Part shown: one piece after another, positions 60,612 to 64,000 of the stretch
Numbering within the stretch: position 1 is the first letter of the stretch
How the letters are laid out: each line of letters opens with the position of its first letter
Assembly: GCF_029892685.1 (NCBI RefSeq)
Contig: NZ_JARXVD010000003.1
Span: 1-64,000, forward strand
Reading direction: 5' to 3'
DNA length: 64,000 bases
DNA from: Mycobacterium sp. OTB74
Lineage (GTDB): Bacteria > Actinomycetota > Actinomycetes > Mycobacteriales > Mycobacteriaceae
The notes under the pieces: generated by a model
Seen by the model: the letters and a program-made list of their open reading frames with translations, nothing else
Told to the model about the DNA's origin: nothing
Databases searched by the model: none
Program-made: the position numbers and the translations under genes

Positions 60612-62221
60612 GCAACAAGGTGCTGTGCGTCAGTGAATTGGCCGTGCACATCGGACGACGGGAGATCGTCCGCGGGGTGTCGATGTCGGTCGAGCGCGAG
60701 CAGACTATCGGCATCGTCGGCGAATCGGGCTCGGGCAAGTCGATGACGGTGCTTGCGGCAACCGGCCTGCTTGACGCGCCCGGGGCGAAGGTCAGCGGTT
60801 CGAGTGTGCTTGCCGGACGTCAGGAACTCGTCGGCGCATCAGCGCGGACACTGCGCCGCGTACACGGCTCGCGGATCGGGTTCGTGTTCCAGGACCCGGG
60901 GACCTCGCTCAACCCGCTGCTGACCATCGAGCGGCAGATCACCGAATCGCTTCAGGTGCACAAACATCAGACCCGGAGGCAGGCCCATGCCCGGGCACTG
61001 GAATTGTTGGAAGCGGTAGGCCTGCCCGACCCACAGAACAGGTTGCGCAGCTATCCGCACCAACTCTCCGGTGGTCAACGCCAACGGGTGATGGTGGCGA
61101 TCGCGCTCGCCTGCGACCCCGAACTGCTGATCGCCGATGAGCCCACCACCGCGTTGGACGTCACGACCCAGGCGCAGATCATCGCGCTGGTGCGGGATCT
61201 GCAGCGCGAGTTCGGTACCGCAGTGGTGTGGATCAGTCACGACCTCGGGGTGATCGGGGAGGTCGCGGATACGGTCACGGTGCTGCGCGACGGACAGACC
61301 GTGGAGCAGGCACCGGTCGAGACGATCTTCGATGCGCCAACCCAGCCATATACTCGCGAATTACTGGATGCCAGACCAATTTTGGGGCGCGGTCCGCAGA
61401 TTACCGAGGGCGCTGATTCCGAAGTGCTCTTGGAGGTCCATGGACTCGACGTCCAGTTTCCTATTATTACGCCGGCGGGCCGGTCAGTTTTGCATGCTGT
61501 CAAGGATCTGTCATTTCAGATCCGGCGGGGCACCACGCTCGGACTGGTCGGCGAATCCGGTTCCGGCAAGTCCACGGTCGCGGCTTCACTCACCGGCCTG
61601 ATAAAGCCGGACAGCGGTCGAGCGCTGCTGAGTGGCACCGACGTGCTCGGGGTTCGGGGTGCGCAGAGCAAGGCCGTTCGACGACGGATCGGCCTGGTCT
61701 TCCAGGACCCGTTCGCGTCACTGAATCCGCGTATGCCGGTGGGGGTTTCGATTGCTGAGCCACTGAATGTGCACCGGCTGACCGCAGACCAGCGAGGACG
61801 TGTTGATGAACTGCTGGACTCCGTCGGGCTGCCGGCGAGCTATGCGTCGCGGTATCCGCATGAACTGTCCGGCGGACAGCGGCAAAGGGTGAGCATCGCC
61901 CGCGCGCTGGCCCTGCAGCCGGAATTGCTGATCCTCGACGAAGCCACCGCCGCTCTGGATGTCTCGGTACAGGCAAAGGTGCTGGACCTGTTGACGCAGC
62001 TGCAGCGCGATCTGGGACTTACCTATCTGTTCATCGGTCACGACCTGGCCGTGATCGAGCAGATGAGCCATGATGTGCTGGTGCTGCGGACCGGTACAGC
62101 CGTCGAATACCGTTCTGCCGCTGAGCTGTTCGCGTCACCTGAGCACGAGTACACCCGCGCGTTGCTGGCGGCGGTGCCACCGGCGTGGCCGGCGCGCGGG
62201 GGTGCGCGCCGCGCTCCGTGA
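60608..62221 (+). CDS. peptide ABC transporter ATPase, DppD and DppF fused
   Basis: 537 residues from GTG 60608. Two complete nucleotide-binding domains on one chain: Walker [10 protein letters not shown] and GESGSGKST, signature [12 protein letters not shown] and [12 protein letters not shown], Walker [14 protein letters not shown] and [13 protein letters not shown]. The fused form replaces the separate DppD and DppF ATPases of other bacteria and is common in actinobacteria. Ends the four-gene operon; the alcohol dehydrogenase gene starts 21 bp later. Confidence 0.94.
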   Translation: MSNKVLCVSELAVHIGRREIVRGVSMSVEREQTIGIVGESGSGKSMTVLAATGLLDAPGAKVSGSSVLAGRQELVGASARTLRRVHGSRIGFVFQDPGTSLNPLLTIERQITESLQVHKHQTRRQAHARALELLEAVGLPDPQNRLRSYPHQLSGGQRQRVMVAIALACDPELLIADEPTTALDVTTQAQIIALVRDLQREFGTAVVWISHDLGVIGEVADTVTVLRDGQTVEQAPVETIFDAPTQPYTRELLDARPILGRGPQITEGADSEVLLEVHGLDVQFPIITPAGRSVLHAVKDLSFQIRRGTTLGLVGESGSGKSTVAASLTGLIKPDSGRALLSGTDVLGVRGAQSKAVRRRIGLVFQDPFASLNPRMPVGVSIAEPLNVHRLTADQRGRVDELLDSVGLPASYASRYPHELSGGQRQRVSIARALALQPELLILDEATAALDVSVQAKVLDLLTQLQRDLGLTYLFIGHDLAVIEQMSHDVLVLRTGTAVEYRSAAELFASPEHEYTRALLAAVPPAWPARGGARRAP

Positions 62222-62242
62222 CGCGGGCGGGACGATGGGGTG

Positions 62243-63286
62243 ATGCGTGCGGTCATCTTCGAGGAATTCGGTGGACCGGTAGAGGTTCGTTCGGTCGCCG
62301 ACCCAGCACCGTCGGCTGGTGGTGTGGTGATGCAGGTGCATGCGACCGGGTTGTGCCGCAGCGACTGGCATGCGTGGGCAGGGCACGACGACGGCGTCCG
62401 ACTGCCTCACGTCCCGGGTCACGAACTGGTGGGTGTGGTGGTCGCGGCGGGTCCCGATGTGCAGCGGTGGGCTGTCGGCGATCGGGTCACCACGCCATTC
62501 GTATGTGGTTGCGGCACATGTGAATGGTGTGTGGCTGGTCAGGCGCAGGTGTGCCCCGATCAGACCCAACCGGGATTTACCCACTGGGGATCGTTCGCCG
62601 AATACGTGGCATTGCATGCGGCAGACACCAACTTGGTCGCGGTGCCAGAGGACATCGAAGACGCGGCAGCGGCAGCGCTGGGCTGCCGATTCGCGACTGC
62701 CTACCGAGCACTGCGGGCTCGAGCCGGTGTGCAGAGCGGCGAGTGGGTCACTGTGGTCGGCGCCGGCGGGGTAGGTCTGAGCGCGGTGCAAGTGGCGGTT
62801 GCCGCCGGCGCCAACGTCATCGCTGTCGACCGTACCCCGGCTGCATTGGAGTTGGCCCGCAGCCTGGGGGCTACTGCGACAGTGCTGGCCGATGGCACCG
62901 ATGTTGCAGCCGCAGTGCACGAGATCACCGGTGGTGGCAGTCACGTCGCCGTCGACGCAGTGGGTACGCCCGGCACCTGTGCCGACGCTATCCACAGCCT
63001 GCGGCGCCGGGGACGCCACGTGCAGGTGGGGCTGCTGCCGAATGTCGACGGGCATCCCCAGGTCCCGATGGATCGGGTAATCGCTTGGGAATTGGATGTT
63101 TTGGGCTCACACGGGATGGCCAGCGTCGACTATCCCGAGATGCTGCGGATGGTCGCGGCGGGCGGGTTGCGTCCGCAGACGTTGGTCGAGCGGGTGGTCG
63201 GTCTGGCCGAGGGGGCCCGCCTGCTGCCGGATTTCGGTACGGCCAGCCCGGTCGGCGTGACGCTGATCGACCCGCGTCGGCCTTGA
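62243..63286 (+). CDS. zinc-dependent alcohol dehydrogenase (MDR family)
   Basis: 347 residues from ATG 62243 (GTG 62240 possible). Catalytic zinc ligands in TGLCRSDWHAW and GHELVGVV, the structural zinc motif CGCGTCEWCVAGQAQVC with four cysteines, and nucleotide-binding VVGAGGVGLSAVQVA. IAVDR suggests Asp for NAD binding. Substrate unknown. Directly after the transporter operon with a 21-bp gap, so possibly in the same transcript. Confidence 0.92.
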   Translation: MRAVIFEEFGGPVEVRSVADPAPSAGGVVMQVHATGLCRSDWHAWAGHDDGVRLPHVPGHELVGVVVAAGPDVQRWAVGDRVTTPFVCGCGTCEWCVAGQAQVCPDQTQPGFTHWGSFAEYVALHAADTNLVAVPEDIEDAAAAALGCRFATAYRALRARAGVQSGEWVTVVGAGGVGLSAVQVAVAAGANVIAVDRTPAALELARSLGATATVLADGTDVAAAVHEITGGGSHVAVDAVGTPGTCADAIHSLRRRGRHVQVGLLPNVDGHPQVPMDRVIAWELDVLGSHGMASVDYPEMLRMVAAGGLRPQTLVERVVGLAEGARLLPDFGTASPVGVTLIDPRRP

Positions 63287-63315
63287 CAGTCGGGGTCGAT
63301 CAGGGGCACCTGGCG

Positions 63316-63729
63316 TCAGGCGCGCTTTACCCCGCGCGCGAACAGTTGGAGCAGGCCGACGGCGAGCAGCGGAATACCCGCTACCGCGACCGGTCCGTCG
63401 CCGCTGAGCGTCCACTCGATACGAGTACCACCGTCAGTCTCGGTGAGATTGACCTCGCCGCGGTGGTTCTGCCACAGAACACCTGAGAGAGCTTCGTAGC
63501 CGAGTACGTGCGGCGCCTCGTACCGCGTCACTCGTTCGACGATGGCAGGCACCGGCCCGGGTGCTGCGATCCGGCGCACGGCACCGACCCCGTTCGGTTC
63601 CGGGCTGCCCTGTTCAGTCATCGTGACCTTCGATGCCGGAATCCAGTTTTCGATGCCCTGGTGGTCGCTGAGCACGGACCAGACTTTGTCGATCGGGACA
63701 TCCACGATCGTTGAGGCGCTGCGCTTCAC
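63316..63729 (-). CDS. SRPBCC (polyketide cyclase/START-like) protein
   Basis: 137 residues from GTG 63729. N-terminal strand ASTIVDVPIDKVWSVLSDHQGIENWIPASK is the usual start of the fold, followed by GVGAVRRIAAPG and RIEWTLSG strands and a C-terminal helix (LLAVGLLQLFARGVKR). Binds hydrophobic ligands in other members; ligand unknown here. Convergent with the alcohol dehydrogenase gene, 29 bp apart. Confidence 0.87.
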   Translation of the reverse strand: MKRSASTIVDVPIDKVWSVLSDHQGIENWIPASKVTMTEQGSPEPNGVGAVRRIAAPGPVPAIVERVTRYEAPHVLGYEALSGVLWQNHRGEVNLTETDGGTRIEWTLSGDGPVAVAGIPLLAVGLLQLFARGVKRA

Positions 63730-64000
63730 GGTGACTCCATTCTGGTTGGCACGTGATCGGCTCGGGCTGGCACGCCCGGTGTGTTGATCCTTGCATCCAG
63801 AGGTGAGGACTCGCTTAACACTGAGCGCAGCAGTCGGCTCGACGCGCGGCGGCGGGCCTCGGCGCGGTGCCTCCTGCGCCGGAAGGGCTTCGAGCGTTGG
63901 CTGACTTCGCCGTGTCGACCATGGTCAGGGGCATCGGGCTCGCTTGGGCAGAAATACGGACCGCTAATCCATTGACCGGCCAGCGGGCACCCCGTACGTT
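63730..64000. other. no gene seen at the right edge
   Basis: 271 bases past the start of the SRPBCC gene. Only a short TTG-started frame (63781-63975) is open, rich in Arg and Ser and without a ribosome site, so I do not call it. The stretch probably carries the promoter of the SRPBCC gene and perhaps the beginning of the next transcript. Confidence 0.5.

Noticed and set aside
63781..63975. 64-codon frame at the right edge
   Set aside because: TTG start, no ribosome site, Arg/Ser-rich, no recognised motif.

Overview
The window is chromosomal DNA of a non-tuberculous mycobacterium. The evidence is high GC with frequent GTG/TTG starts, an MmpS/MmpL pair, an LpqH (19-kDa antigen) lipoprotein homologue, a secreted PE-PPE-domain protein, a LigC plus primase-polymerase pair, and two blocks whose gene order I recall from M. 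tuberculosis: echA21 / Rv3773c-like / hisC2, and Rv3761c-like / LapA / proXVWZ / Rv3755c-like / tyrA / Rv3753c-like / tadA / tRNA-Ser. No plasmid, integrase, transposase, CRISPR array or intact prophage is visible. Every family call is by eye from motifs; no database search was run.

Layout. 0-3.6 kb: uppP and echA21 on the minus strand, a TIGR03086 DinB-like protein, and the aromatic aminotransferase hisC2/pat. 3.7-3.9 kb: tRNA-Ser(GCT) and tRNA-Arg(ACG) with hairpins. 3.9-4.6 kb: degraded-looking DNA with a detached copy of a Pro/Trp module. 4.7-11.1 kb: an accessory-looking signalling locus with two large divergent, paralogous membrane histidine kinases, two small unknown genes and one NarL/LuxR response regulator. 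11.3-15.4 kb: a membrane protein with the intact Pro/Trp module, a secreted protein, and a TetR gene divergent from a three-domain acyl-CoA dehydrogenase across a double palindrome. 15.5-21.1 kb: a thiamine-diphosphate decarboxylase, mmpL/mmpS and a small membrane gene.

21-31.9 kb: a phosphotriesterase-like lactonase overlapping a phosphoesterase; a citrate synthase fused to a DNA-binding domain, divergent from citA across two overlapping palindromes; an alkyl sulfatase; a carotenoid oxygenase divergent from TetR across two identical operators; an SDR, a histidine phosphatase, and a 29-bp tandem repeat ahead of an APH-like kinase. 31.9-38.7 kb: LapA protein, the osmoprotectant ABC transporter proXVWZ, tyrA, the tadA pair, and tRNA-Ser(CGA) with a terminator. 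38.8-46 kb: a frameshifted GMC oxidoreductase, a DUF3303-like protein, an alpha/beta hydrolase, a LuxR regulator, and a Rieske oxygenase plus NAD-binding oxidoreductase operon divergent from its TetR.

46-64 kb: a PE-PPE protein, lpqH, tgt, a P450 and SDR, gluQ, a 35-residue Cys-rich metallothionein-like gene, ligC and a primase-polymerase, a Thr-rich secreted protein behind an AT-rich repeat, a 47-bp perfect palindrome, a GAP-family membrane protein, a four-gene oligopeptide ABC operon, a zinc alcohol dehydrogenase and an SRPBCC protein.

The best candidates for something undescribed are the paired double-module kinases, each an apparently active kinase followed by a second membrane sensor plus a degenerate pseudokinase on one chain, and the DNA-binding citrate synthase with its palindromes. 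The tgt/gluQ pairing (queuine insertion and glutamylation of queuosine tRNA-Asp) and the mini-metallothionein also deserve checking.
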